A DNA stretch of 64,000 nt from Fagopyrum homotropicum. Its lineage: Eukaryota; Streptophyta; Magnoliopsida; Caryophyllales; Polygonaceae. Shown here piece after piece: positions 10,708 through 22,600 of the stretch. The stretch spans positions 47,910,993 to 47,974,992 of the forward strand of contig BSWB01000005.1 of NCBI GenBank assembly GCA_033239125.1, written 5' to 3'. The notes under the pieces are model-generated. The model saw only the letters and a program-made list of their open reading frames with translations. It made no database searches and was not told the DNA's origin. The position numbers were made by a program, and so were the translations under genes. The stretch's first letter is position 1. Each line of letters opens with the position of its first letter.

Positions 10708-13613
10708 TGTAACACCCCAAATTTACAACTCGGGGAGTTACTGGTTAGGACCGCACAGTGGGTCCCGACCTTAGTTTGACAACAACTTAACAAGATCTTG
10801 CAATAAGGCACAGATAAGGAAAACCAGAAATCATAAAATAAATCTTAACAATGTATGAATGTGACCAGAACAACTGACAGCCGGAAAACATAAGATAACA
10901 AAGTACAGAAAGAAAGGAAAGAACCAAGGTCCAACTGGAAAACCCACAAGTAAAGAAACTGCAACACGTCCTAAAAGTACGACACCCCGGCTGACCACTA
11001 CCATCCGGATCACTCGGCATCTGCTCTAACCTGTGGTAAGTCTACACAACATATCAACTGTTAGCTAACTATCCAAATATAAGTAGAATAACAACAGCAC
11101 AAACACACGCAGAAAAATTATAAACAAACATCATGTTGGCACTCAACCGTTTATTATCTATTATTTAGGTGATTCATCTTATTCAATTTTACAGTTGTGG
11201 CACGAGAGCTATTAACAGTTCTCGCCTCCGTTCCTTATCCAACTGAGTGGGGGTCTAGCTGACCTCCGCCGGTAGCATCACTACAAACCGAGTATGGACT
11301 AGTCCCTAAAGAAACCCCCAGCGCCCTCAAGCTAACTGAGCAGAATGCCACCGCCCGTTACTCTTAGGCCAAGTATAGGTCGGTAAATATCTATCACAAC
11401 CTATAACTCTAAACATCTCAATCACACACCACTATCATCATTCATGCTGATATTTAGAAGTCAGCTAAGTAAGCCCAAAGGACTTACCTGCGGTAAATCT
11501 CGACTCTCAGTGAACAAACTCGCTCTGTAACTGCAGCAACTCAGTTGCCTACCAAAGGAGATAAGTGCATTAGCACACTCCAACTTAATTAGAAGTCTAA
11601 GACTTCTAAGATAGAAGATCGTAATATGATATAACTAATTACAATACTAATTTATGGTAAAATGACCATTTTACCCTTAGTCCCGGAACTTCCAAATTTT
11701 CCGAATTTCATGTCTAAACTCCTATTCGAGACCCTAAAGTCATATTCTAACTCCTAAAGTTTAGTTTGGTTACAAACTGACACTTTTCCTATTTTCCGAA
11801 AGATCGTAAAGGTCCAACTTCGGATTCAAATATAAAATTCGTAACAGCTTATAAAAATTCCGACTTAATTCCCTAGATTATCTATGATGTTCCATCTAAC
11901 CTTAGGAGAAAGAATTTCTCAAAACTGTTCGTCCATCATTTTTATAAAAATTCTTAAAGTTGGCTACTACACTTAAAAATTTCTATACTTAACCAAAAAT
12001 CCAAAGTTTACAAAACTGCTTAACTACCCTACTTTGGGCGCTTATAACTTCTAATCCAACCGTTCATTTCTTCTCAAATTTTAATAGAGTAAACTACGTA
12101 CATCTAACTATCATCTATTAAAAATTCAACGGTGGATTCTCAACCAAACTCTTAAACATTAGTCTACAAGCTAGGCAGTTCCTCACTTCTCAAAACTGAA
12201 GGAAAAGAAAGTATACGGTTCTGAGTTTGAAACTCACTGCATTCATACACTTGGAAACACACTTAAGGTCTATATATCACACCTCTCTCACCAACAGAAC
12301 CACAACCAGTAGGACTTACTTGATTCAGTAGAGAGTGCTCCAGGTCCTTCGGCTCTTGACTCGTAACGGGAAGGGCTGGCCGGCGTCGCTGAAGCTAAAA
12401 CAGGAGGAGATCATTACTCTGAATTGGTAAGGGTGAGGCAAGAAAAATGAAGAAGGGCCTACCGGAGTGTATACAGAAGATCTCGCAAGGTTCTGTTTCG
12501 TCTTAAGCCACTAGAGGCTCGCTACAGTGGCTGTAAATCGATGGACTCAGCCCTTTAGTTCAGTAGGTGGCTGAAGTTTTAAGCACAGCAGCGTTGGTCG
12601 AAGAAACAAGGAGAGAATGATGGTGAGTGCTGTACGCAGATGGGTCGGTAGAGAGATTAAAGTGAAGACGGAAAAAAACAAGATCGCTGCACTAACCTTG
12701 GTTCGGTCGGGAGATCAGAAGGTGATCGTATGTGCTTGGAGTGGCTGACGTGTACAGACGGAGGCTGGGTACGCAGTCGGTGGTTGTGCTTTCGTCCTCC
12801 AATTCACACTCGAACGTATGAAGATAGGAGAGAGGGATGAATACTCAGATAAGGGAAGAGCGAGATTCGGGGGATATGATAGGAAAGAGCGACGGTTACA
12901 GAAGGGAAGGATCTGTAACGGCTGTTTCGGCTTAAGGAGGTGGTAAGCTAGCGTGTTGCTGGGCCAGTCCGCAAGGAGGTTGGCAATATTTCTGGGCTGC
13001 GCGAGGTAGAGAGGCATGCCAACGTTCTGGGCTGCGCGAGGTAGGGAGGCAGGCCAACGTTCTGGGCTGGCGGCCTAACAAGCTGGCACTCATAGCCGAT
13101 GATCACAACTGGGCCGGCTGCTACTACTGGAGGTTGGGCTGCGGCGCTTGAAAACTGCTAGGCGAGTTGCGCTGGGCTGGCTGCTGGGCAAGCTGAAGTA
13201 GATCACGGACTGGGCTCCTCGGCAGCTGGGCTGGAGAAGCTGGATCCGCTGGGACTGAAGATGGGCAGAAGCTGGGCTGCATATGGGCTAGAGCTGGCGC
13301 AAGGGTGAAGGGAGTAGCAGCCCGGTGCTGGCTGCAGTCCGGAATCGAGATCCCGACAAGTGAATGTACGGAATAGACGGATACGGATTATGTTACAGTT
13401 TAGGATTGGTTATAAGAATCCTATCACTTTATGTGAAGGTAAGCTACATAAAATGATAAACCTATAAAAGTTTCTATCATTTTATGTGAAGGAAATCTAC
13501 ATAAAATGATAAATTTTATAATAATGTGTCTAACTAAGTAGACAGATATGGCTCAACTGATCGAGATCGGGTTTATTACAGAAATAAACGGAATAAAAAT
13601 TCCGGATATTACA
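10708..13613 (-). repeat. Element 1 5' LTR (2906 bp)
   Basis: Partner of 2571-5404, with the same termini. It retains sequences lost from the 3' copy, among them the palindrome AGAAGTCTAAGACTTCT at 11591-11607 and a short segment near 13255-13275. It carries the palindrome GGTAAAATGACCATTTTACC at 11656-11675, a donor-like CAGGTAAGT (minus strand) at 11482-11490, and the paired AT hairpins near 13428-13513. Open frames inside it (10787-11020, 12715-13017) are shadows. Confidence 0.92.
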
Positions 13614-13618
13614 CTATA
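13614..13618. repeat. Target-site duplication CTATA (right copy, element 1)
   Basis: Matches 2566-2570 and directly follows the LTR terminus ...ATTACA. Confidence 0.9.
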
Positions 13619-14078
13619 GGCGGCTGCCACCAGACCCGGCGGCTCCTAGCGGCGCTATAGGCGGGTGCCACCAGACCCGGCAGCCATTGATAAACAACAG
13701 AGAAGAGGAAGAAAAAGAGAAGGGAAAGGGGGAGATGCAACTCACCAGTTCCGGCTGGCTGAGGCGAGGCGGGGCGCTGGTTCTCCGGCCGGCATCGTCT
13801 CCCGGAGGTAGATGTGGGCTGAGAGAGAGTTGAGGGAGAGACGTCCAGAGAGAGAGTTGAGGGAGAGGGGAAAGGATAGAATAGGGAAATGAAGGCTGGG
13901 TTCGGGTTTTGTCATCAAGAGTGGAGTAGAGGAGGCTAGGGTAGGTGAGCACCTACAACAGAGGAAACGAGGAGACACTCCTCAATAACTCCTTCAGCAC
14001 GCCAAGCAGGAAAAAGAGAAGGGAAGAAAAGAAAGAAAGAAAAAGGAAAGAAAATAAATAAAAGAGTAAATAGGAGGG

Positions 14079-14116
<38 letters not shown>

Positions 14117-14368
14117 AAAAAGAAACTAACTCGATTTACATTTGGAACGGGATTTTCCGGATGGGTGAATCCCGAATTCCGACATAATTAATTTAATAAA
14201 ATACGGGAATACATAATTGTATCCCTAAAATAATATAATACCAGGAAAAGTTATTTTTAAAATCTACATATATATATATATAATACTTTATAAGAACTCG
14301 AGCTATAGCGAATCGAGGGAAAGGGGAAAGACAACGTCGGAATGCACCCGAATAAACGGGGCGTTACA
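13619..14368 (-). repeat. Element G 3' LTR, second part
   Basis: Continuation of the LTR interrupted at 2570, ending at GCGTTACA (minus-strand start TGTAACGCCCCG). A (TA)n run lies at 14081-14113 and a second, shorter one near 14267-14282. The segment starts with a near-repeat of the insertion site: CGGCTCCTAGCGGCGCTATA occurs at 2551-2570 and again at about 13639-13658, so the LTR had a short tandem duplication before element 1 arrived. Confidence 0.72.
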
Positions 14369-14618
14369 TCATGTCCTCCTAAAGAAAAGTTTCGTCCCGA
14401 AACTTGCTAAACGCGGAACTCTCAAGAAAATGTGGTTTGATATTCTCTCGAAACACTATAACGTGGTAGCTATGACCCTTCTAATCCAAGGTTTACTCGC
14501 CTAGACTCGCAGGGTATACACATAGGGAACACACACAACACATCACGTCACAAGTCACATAAGAATAACCGAAAGAAGATCTTGGGACTAACCCAACGGT
14601 CCTATAGATGTGGCTAAT
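14369..14618 (-). pseudogene. Element G polypurine tract and 3' end of pol
   Basis: Directly inside the LTR the minus strand reads AGTTTCGGGACGAAACTTTT then AGGAGGACATGA, a polypurine tract preceded by the palindromic AGTTTCG/CGAAACT block seen at the same place in other elements here. At 14585-14618 a short match to the end of element 1's pol (around its stop at 5580) is visible. The Athila LTR cuts it off at 14619. Confidence 0.55.
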
Positions 14619-15771
14619 TGTTCGCCCCTAGAGGTGTGTGCAAATAAGCTTTATATTTATAAAACTACAATCAAGCAAGCGAACCCGCAGTGTACGGATC
14701 GATATAGTTAAGCAAGAATTCCAGAGTATCGAACACAGGGATTTGGGTGGAACGAACTCGATTGCAGGTTATCAAGCGGTTAATATGAGAGTTTTGCAGA
14801 TATTGGGAAAACAACAATCCTAAAGATCCAGGTATCCAGCTGTGGCAATCGATTCAAGATATACTAATGATGTAAAGACAGAGTTAAGATATGCAAAGGT
14901 ATACTAATGTAAGGTAATCGTACGGTTGAGGTTCCAAAAACCTTATATAACTCACCCAAAAGACTCTTCCTATACAGGTTGATGAGGCTCAATATAGAAA
15001 GGTTCTAAGGACAAGGATTAACATCAAATACCCAAACCTATGATCTAAAGATCAAGACTAACTTATCCGATTGAGGTTGTTGAGGCTCACAATCGAGGTA
15101 GAGGTTGTTGAGGCTTCACTACCACCTAGAAAAGACAAGTCTAAACTAAGCTAAAGCAAATCTTTAACTTTGGATCAAGATAAAAGCAGGCTCGTAAACT
15201 TTAAGAGAATTACGGTTGGATCTTGAGATTCCACGGTCGTGGAACTCAAGAACAGCCCGTAATTTAGGGTTTTCGGCGACAATTCTCTAACTCTCAGGGT
15301 CTAATCAATTTACAATCGATCTATCATTATCTAAGCCACAACTATCAACCCTTCACCTTAGAATTGTTAAGGGTTTTTAGCCAATAACAGTCATATTGAT
15401 ATTAATTCAAGATTAAAAAGGTAAAAGATGGGAACTTTCAAGAACTATCAATAATCTTCAATTGAATCTTAGAATCACAATCAAGAATAAGTGTTTGTCA
15501 AAAGATTCAAAACGGGATAAACAATCACAATCTTAGGAAAGAAAAGAAACGGGATGTCAATCCGATCCTAAAGCAAACCTAAGCAAGAAGAGGAATCTTC
15601 TTGCAAAAATCCTCCAAGAACTTCGATCTTCCACACGAAGATCACAAACAGCAACTCTCCAATACGAACTTTGGAACTTCAATGAGATCTTCAAAATCAC
15701 CTCCAAGAATGAGGGTTTGTGTTGCTAAGCGTGCGTTTTTGCCGCTAAACTTTAGGGTTGAAAGGTCGTAA

Positions 15772-15841
15772 GCGAGGTAGCGAGGTAGCGAGGTGAGGTA
15801 GCGAGGTAGCGAGGCGAGGTGGCGAGGTAGCGAGGCGAGGT
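15772..15841. repeat. GCGAGGTA minisatellite in the Athila LTR
   Basis: About nine imperfect 5-8 bp units (GCGAGGTA, GCGAGGCGAGGT and similar). It lies where the transcript should begin, 20-90 bases downstream of the TATA box. The same array is at 26754-26823 in the 5' LTR. Confidence 0.85.
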
Positions 15842-15863
15842 GACGGAATCTTGCTTCATCCGT

Positions 15864-15873
15864 CCTTTTTATA
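15864..15873 (-). promoter_or_regulatory. TATA box of the Athila LTR promoter
   Basis: The minus strand reads TATAAAAAGG, a canonical plant TATA box, inside the LTR and in the element's orientation. The second LTR has it at 26846-26855, which would drive the gag-pol copy here. Confidence 0.7.
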
Positions 15874-15950
15874 ATGCAGGGCAAAACGTCGGCCCGGCCC
15901 GATCTTCAAGAGATCATGGCTTCGAAACGTGGCGAAAGGATTCGCCAAGA

Positions 15951-16077
15951 TCACGGTCGTGGAAGTTTCCACGACCGTAATTTTGAGGCGTGGAAATAAA
16001 CACGGATATCTTCCACGGCCGTAATATCCCCTGGAATGAACATCGAATTCTGCTTCACAATCCACGGCCGTAATTTA
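15951..16077. repeat. Cluster of ACGGCCGTGGAA palindromic boxes in the LTR
   Basis: Four to five half or full copies of TTCCACGGCCGTGGAA and the variant TTCCACGACCGTAATTTT. The 66-bp block 16011-16076 is bounded by two such boxes and is repeated, diverged, inside pol at 22684-22749. The cluster lies 80-210 bp upstream of the TATA box. A further copy is at 15229-15245 in U5. The 5' LTR repeats all of them (26211-27058). Confidence 0.85.
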
Positions 16078-17584
16078 GGGTAAAACCGTGATTCTTGCCT
16101 TCATTCGTGCATTCCTCAATCTAATACTCCAAATTGCTTCCAAAAGGTGTCCTTGATCTAGAGACACATCGACTCAACTCTCCTTTGCTCGATTCCGTTC
16201 GGAAATAGCTCCAAATCACCTATAATCAACATAGAACTCGTGTAGACATCTATATCGACAATATAGGCAATACTAGCTCATATATGCATAAAGCTCAATC
16301 AAAGACTATCAATATGAATCAATTACGACTAGAAAACGTGCCTAAAATATCACAATATTTCATGCTAACAAATAACCCCATACTTAACACTTGCTTGTCC
16401 CTAAGCAAGGTCTTTCAAAAAGCTTTAAAACAAGAGTTAGGATGAAATATGTGTACCTTCTTTTGGATGAATGTGACTTCTAAAGAATAGATCATTCTCA
16501 ACCCTTGCTTCAATCGTTTTCAAACTTTCACACACTTAATTAGAGAGTAAGAGGCAAAGAAAAATCATGAATCAATTTAGCTTCCAAACAAGCATTATAA
16601 CCTTCAAACATTATCAAAATCAATCATAAGAATTTCAATTTAGATCACCAAGCCATATAACATTCTTTTGATCATAAGGACTTTCAAAGAAAAGGTTTAG
16701 AGCATGGAAGGGTAGGGAAAACTTTAAGGGAAAGTGGTGCATAGATCCGGGAAAGTGGACAACTACCTTCTTCTTCTTTTGCGGTTTCCGCAACACTTCA
16801 CTTAGAGCTTCGCTCTTTCCTTTTTATTTTCCGACTTTACTTTTGGAGTTATGGATAGAGGTGCACAAAAACCGAAGCCTAGGAGATTGGCGTTTCTCAT
16901 TTTTGCGAGATGCCTCAAACCCTTAGCGCACATACCATAATCCGCTAGGAATATCGCTCAATTCGACTTTGGCAAGACACAAACACCCGGCTATGTGAAT
17001 GGTGCCGAGTTACTCATCGTCATGATCGACTTCCCCAAACCTACAATTTCTTTCTATTCAATTGATTGCAAATATTTGCTCTCATGGCCCTCCCACATCA
17101 AACATGCCTTTTTCTCATTCACTTTCCAAATTCCCGGATAGGTAAGGGAGGCTAATATTTCAATGAGGAGTTAGATGATCAAAGAAAGAAGAAAGAGAAT
17201 ATCGAATTGCCTTAATCATTTCAACAAGAAGTATAGGAGCTTATAATGTGATTTCAACTTCAATTTCTTATATGATTTAGGTAACATTCTCACATTATAC
17301 AACTTGCAAAAGAGGTAAAATTCATTCATTCAAATCCTTTTCGAATTACCATCCTTTCAAGCATGCAATTGTTATCAACTCAATTCGCAAGTAATGATTA
17401 TCATGGAAATCATATCGATTCGTTAGAAGCATCAAATTTTTCAAAATTTTTCAATTTTTATGGGTTTTTAAAGTTCTTTTTCATGCAATGCAAGAATGAA
17501 ACGTGTAACATACAATGAACATGCAATGATAGTCTCGGAATAGAAGCAACATATAGAGTAGAGTTATTACAAACATTTAGTACA

Positions 17585-17600
17585 TCCCACCCCATACTTA
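17585..17600 (-). other. Athila polypurine tract
   Basis: The minus strand reads TAAGTATGGGGTGGGA immediately before the LTR start TGTACT. This is the usual form of the tract in Athila-type elements. A second copy is at 28567-28582. Confidence 0.75.
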
Positions 17601-17709
17601 GGACGAACATTGTCCCTAATGTTCACAAGAAAGAACAAAAGAAAGAAAAGAAAAAGAAAACTCACAAATGGTGGTTGGGATGTCTAGAAACGAGCTGTCC
17701 GGTCATCTA

Positions 17710-18817
17710 TCACTGCGGTGCCGGTGGAGGTGGGAATGGAGAGAAACTCGGATCATAGTACCGCCCAAACTGCTGGCGGTAGACGTCCCTCATCATGTGG
17801 TCAAGGTCGTCGAAACGTCTGTCTCTATCATCCGCCCGGATCTCTAGTGCTCCGACTCTCTCTGAAAGTCTGGTAGCCCAATCCGGCATCCTCTCATACC
17901 ACCCAGGGGGGTGATCATACCATTCGGGAGCATCGGCTGGTGCTGATGGTGGTGGTGGTGGTGCTGCTGGTGCTGCTGACTGCGTAGTGGACCAAGGAGG
18001 GGGTGTCTCGTACCAGGTGGGAGGTGTAGTCATCCACGTGGGCCTCTCGCTCACGCTAGCGCGGCGAGATGACGAGCCTGAGGCTCTAGCCGGACGCGGA
18101 GAGCGTCTAGGTACATCCTGGGCCGCATCCGGCTGATCCGGAAACGTGCCGAACTCCTGCTCTGCTCCTCTACCACTCTCATACTGCTCTCCCATATCCT
18201 CCTCATCTACTACCGGCGGTGGAACGTAAGGGGGAGCTACAAGCCTGTTCGCATGCATCGCAGCGAACGTCTCCTTCCAGTTGTGGCGTCCCGCCACAAT
18301 GGAATACTCCGGCAGCCACTCAATACCCCTGCCGGTCCTACTCTCCCAAGGCATGCCCAAAGATGGTCCCGAACTCAACAATGCTAAGGTGGTAGTCTCT
18401 ATTCATGAGACGGAAGGAGACAGTCCTATCAACATGGCTGTGCTCAAAAGACGTCACAACCTCTCGGGTGATCTCCTCATAAGCGTCCTCACGAATGTTC
18501 GTGAAGACAAGCAAACCGGCTCTATCCAAGAGCCATGTAAGGTCATCTACTATGTTGAGAGGATGTAGATCCTCCAACAACAAGTACCTAGGGCCAATCA
18601 CTGCCCTCTTCTCTATCCTCTCAAATGCAGCTTGGTGGTTTTCGTGTATGATCGGGATGCTAGGGTGAGGTGGTGAGGATGGAGGTGAAGATGGAGGTGA
18701 AGGTGAGGGGGATGAGGGTGGCGGTGCCCTAGATGTGGAAGGGTTGCCCTTTCTCTTCTTGTTCTGTTCCCCTCTCTTTTCCTTAATCCTTCCCGAAACT
18801 CTCCTCACAAAATCCAT
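17710..18817 (-). pseudogene. Athila ORF downstream of pol (ATHILA ORF-1/env-position protein), frameshifted
   Basis: This ORF sits after pol, where Athila elements carry a protein of uncertain function once compared with retroviral env. The likely start is the Met at 18817, followed by a basic KEKRGEQNKKRKG stretch and a Ser/Pro-rich run. The body has AFERIEKRAVIGPRYLLLED and ends its frame at 18338. A second frame (18381-17710) continues with SRTGRGIEWLPEYS, a Pro/Trp/Tyr-rich region with repeated 'PPxWYxxPP' motifs, and a charged coiled-coil-like tail (RLSERVGALEIRADDRD). The two frames differ by one base around a GGG run near 18352-18356. I see no signal peptide or clear transmembrane segment, so an envelope role is not supported. 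The last 71 codons recur at 28692-28904. Confidence 0.65.
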
Positions 18818-19587
18818 TCTGTTGAAAATTACGGTCTGTTCTTCCCAAAACCACGGCCGTGGAACGTCTGTAGACCGTGATTCGACACAGTAATTCTCAA
18901 TTCTCAGCAAATCAGCAATCAAACTCCACAACAAGCAGTCCTAATCTAATTTCTTCCAATCTCAATCAGTTCTTCCTAAAAATTTCTAACAAAAACGAAC
19001 AAAAACGACTAGAATCAAGAAGAGAGCAAAAACCTCTTTTTCGGATTGAGAAATCCAAAATGCGGGTTTGTTGATCGTTTTCCACGCGATTTGTTGCTTG
19101 GATCTTGTTCTTGGTTGGATTTGCTTCAGTTTAGGAAGAAGAATCGTTAAAAACGATTAGAGAACGAAGATTTGGGAGGAGCTGCGGGTTTTCGGTATTT
19201 AGGGCGTGGAAATTGGGGGTTTTGTGGTGTTTTTGTGGTGAAGTGTGGCTTTTATACTTGCAGGCAAAATTTCAAAAATCACGGTCTATCGGGGCATTCC
19301 ACGGCCGTGGAAATGTACGGACCCGTAATTTTTGTGATTTTTCACAGGCCTTTGAGAATTACGGCCACTGTAGCTATGGCGACCGTAATTTAGACCGTGG
19401 AACTCTCTGTAAAGCTTCAAAGTCCAAATTTCGTCACTTCTCTTCGACATTATCCCCTTTTTCTTCTTTTCCATCGATCCTACAACCAAAAACACGAACA
19501 TACCGGGAGAAATCGAGGCAAAAATAAAGCAAAAACTTCTATTCTAAGCTAAACTATGAATTGAAAGAAAAAACGAAAATGCAATAC
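18818..19587 (-). other. Non-coding spacer between Athila pol and the downstream ORF
   Basis: AT-rich and without coding sequence. It carries palindromic boxes at about 18853-18866 and 19297-19312 (TTCCACGGCCGTGGAA, perfect), and ACGGTC/GACCGTAATT half-boxes at 18829-18890 and 19275-19410. Small frames here (18877-19527) are not genes. Confidence 0.7.
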
Positions 19588-19625
19588 CTTGGGTTGCCTC
19601 CCAAGAAGCGCTTTGTTTAAGGTCC
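19588..19625 (-). other. Conserved post-pol motif of Athila-type elements
   Basis: The minus strand reads AAACAAAGCGCTTCTTGGGA then GGCAACCCAAG. It contains a GGG...CCC stem just downstream of the pol stop. I recall this sequence as strongly conserved after pol in Athila/Calypso-like plant elements. Its function is not known to me. Confidence 0.55.
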
Positions 19626-19646
19626 GTAGCTAGACCATTCTCGCAC

Positions 19647-22600
19647 TTATTCGAGTGCGGTAGGTGCAAACTCCTCAGCTTGGAGTTCCGGTGAGTACTT
19701 TTTGAGTCGTTGACCGTTCACCTTAAAACTTCCGCTAGCTTCACCCCATACTTCAACTGCACCATGGGGGAAAATACGCTTAATTAGAAAAGGTCCAGTC
19801 CAACGAGATTTTAACTTACCTGGAAAGAGGCGAAGTCTCGAATTGAAGAGGAGAACTTGATCTCCTTCTTGGAAATCCTTTGGGATGATATGCTTATCAT
19901 GCCAACGCTTTGCTCTTTCCTTGTAGATCTTAGCGTTTTCATAGGCGTTCAAACGGAGTTCATCCAGCTCGTTGATGTCTAGGAGACGCTTCTCTCCCGC
20001 TTCCTTCATGCCGAAATTCAGCCATTTGATAGCCCAAAACGCTTTGTGCTCTAGCTCTACCGGCAAATGACAAGACTTCCCATACACGAGGTTGTATGGT
20101 GTGGTTCCTATGGGAGTCTTGTATGCAGTCCGGTATGCCCACAATGCATCATCTAGTTTCAAGGACCAATCCTTCCTAGTCCTTGAAACCGTCTTCTCTA
20201 GAATTCCCTTGATCTCCCTATTTGAGATCTCGACTTGTCCACTCGTTTGTGGATGGTAAGGGGTAGCGATCTTGTGAGTAACCCCATACTTTGCTAGAAG
20301 AGCTTCAAAGCGACGGGCTATGAAGTGAGAACCTCCATCACTAATGATCGTCCTTGGTGTCCCGAATCGCGGAAAAATGGTCTTGTTGAAGAACTTGACC
20401 ACCACCATGGCATCATTTGTGGGAGAGGCAATCGCTTCGACCCATCTAGAGACATAATCTACCGCCAATAGTATGTATTGGTTTCCACAAGAAGAAGGGA
20501 ATGGTCCCATGAAGTCGACTCCCCAAACGTCGAAAATCTCCACCTCTTGGATGTTGTTGAGGGGCATCTCGTTCCTCCTAGAGATATTGCCTGTTCTTTG
20601 ACAAGCATCGCAACAAGAAACAAAGGATTGCACATCTTTAAATAAAGTAGGCCAATAAAATCCAGATTGCAATACCTTTGCGCTAGTTTTGTTCGAACTA
20701 GCGTGTCCTCCACAAGGTAGTGAATGACAATGACGGATGACACTTTGCATCTCATCTTCCGGCACGCATCGCCGGATGATGCCATCCGGACCTCTCTTAA
20801 AGAGGAGAGGCTCGTTCCAATGGTATTCCCGGACGTCCTTGAAGAACTTCTTCCTTTGTGCGTATGATAGTCTGGGTGGTATCTCCTGGCAAACCAAATA
20901 GTTAACAAAATCAGCAAACCATGGTTCGTTACCTTTGGAGATTACCTTGATGCACTCCTCTATGATGTGTAGGTGTTCGTCCGGAAAGGAGTCATCAATA
21001 GGTAAATGATCGTCCTCTAGATGTGTTAGACGACTCAAATGATCCGCAACAGAATTTTCCGAGCCTTTCTTGTCGCGGATCTCAAGATCGAATTCTTGTA
21101 GGAGAAGAATCCATCTAATCAGCCTTGGCTTCGCATCCTTCTTTGCAAGGAGGTATCGGATCGCAGCATGATCCGTGTAGACAATCACCTTTGCACCTAC
21201 AAGATAAGAGCGAAACTTGTCAATAGCATAGACAATGGCTAGAAACTCCTTTTCCGTAGTGGCGTAGTTGAGCTGGGCTTCGTCTAGCGTCTTGCTAGCG
21301 TAGTATATGGCGTGGGTTCGTCCTTCCTTTCGTTGCCCAAGAACAGCTCCAATGGCTACGTCACTAGCATCACACATAATCTCGAAGGGGAGAGTCCAAT
21401 CCGGAGGTTGGATAATGGGTGCTGAAATTAGAGCTTGCCGAATAGTGTTGAACGCATCTAGACATTCCTGTGAAAACTCAAAAACCGCATCCTTCATCAA
21501 TAGATTAGTGAGAGGTTTTGATATCTTAGAAAAGTCTTGAATGAAACGTCTATAAAATCCAGCATGTCCTAGGAAACTTCTTATTCCCTTCACCGAAATT
21601 GGGGGAGGAAGTTTCTCTATGGTCTCTATCTTAGCTTTGTCTACCTCTATCCCTCTACTAGAGACTAAGTGACCTAAGACGATTCCTTCCTTAACCATGA
21701 ATTGACATTTCTCCCAATTAAGAACTAGGTTAGTGTCTTCACATCTTTGCAAAACAAGAGAAAGGTTAGAAAGACAATCGTTAAAAGAGGAACCGTAAAC
21801 GGAGAAGTCGTCCATGAAGACTTCCATGATTTCCTCTACATATTCGGAGAAGATGGCCATCATGCACCGTTGAAAGGTGGCTGGGGCGTTGCAAAGCCCG
21901 AATGGCATTCTCCTATAGGCGAACGTACCCCAAGGGCACGTGAATGTGGTTTTCTCTTGATCATCCGGATGTATCGGGATCTGAAAGAAGCCACTATAAC
22001 CGTCAAGGTAGCAAAAGTATGAATGTTGTGCTAACCTTTCAAGCATTTGATCGATGAATGGCAATGGAAAGTGATCCTTCCGCGTTGCATTGTTGAGCTT
22101 GCGGTAGTCTATGCACATTCGCCATCCAGTCACGGTTCGGGTAGGAATGAGTTCGTTGTTCTTATTGGTGATGACCGTCATTCCTCCCTTCTTTGGAACT
22201 ACTTGAACCGGGCTCACCCACTTGCTATCGGAGATAGGATAGATGATACCTGCATCAAGAAGTTTAAGAATTTCCTTCTTGACAACCTCCTTCATGGTCG
22301 GATTCAACCGCCGTTGAGGTTGTCTTGAAGTTCTAAAGTCCTCCTCCATTAGTATTTTGTGCATGCATAGGGAGGGTTTAATTCCTACTAAGTCCTCAAT
22401 AGTATAGCCTATGGCTTTTCTATGTTTCCTAAGGACAATCATGAGCTGTTCATGTTCATCTATGCTTAATTCGGAACTAACGATAACCGGGAAGGTAGAA
22501 TTAGATCCAAGAAAAGCGTACCTTAGATGAGTAGGAAGTGGTTTGAGTTCCATTGCTTTCGGAGCTTCCGATGTTTCCTTAGAAGCTTCTAAGGATGTTG

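Larger units (their letters stand above)
2571..13613 (-). mobile_element. Element 1: complete Tekay/Del chromovirus with broken genes
   Basis: This is a full LTR retrotransposon in minus orientation: 5' LTR 10708-13613, tRNA-iMet primer site, leader, gag, protease, RT, RNase H, integrase and chromodomain, polypurine tract, and 3' LTR 2571-5404. CTATA duplications flank it. The gene order and the chromodomain at the pol C-terminus place it in the chromoviruses, and the Tekay lineage fits the sequence best. The LTRs differ by roughly 1-3% by eye plus several small indels, so the insertion is moderately old. It cannot make its own proteins because of at least four in-frame stops, two frameshifts and an integrase deletion. 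It sits inside element G's LTR and is therefore younger than G. Confidence 0.93.
14619..17584 (-). repeat. Athila 3' LTR (2966 bp)
   Basis: On the minus strand it starts TGTACTAAATG and ends GGGGCGAACA. The start was chosen where the purine-rich tract ends and a TG follows. A TATA box at 15864-15873 places transcription start near 15840, giving a U3 of about 1.7 kb and R-U5 of about 1.2 kb. A GCGAGGTA minisatellite follows the start site, and palindromic TTCCACGGCCGTGGAA-type boxes lie just upstream and in U5. ORFs here (15642-16065) are not genes. Confidence 0.85.

Noticed and set aside
17710..18817. True viral envelope gene in the Athila element
   Set aside because: No signal peptide, transmembrane segment or glycoprotein-like cysteines are visible. 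The position matches the Athila ORF of unknown role, and the frame is broken.
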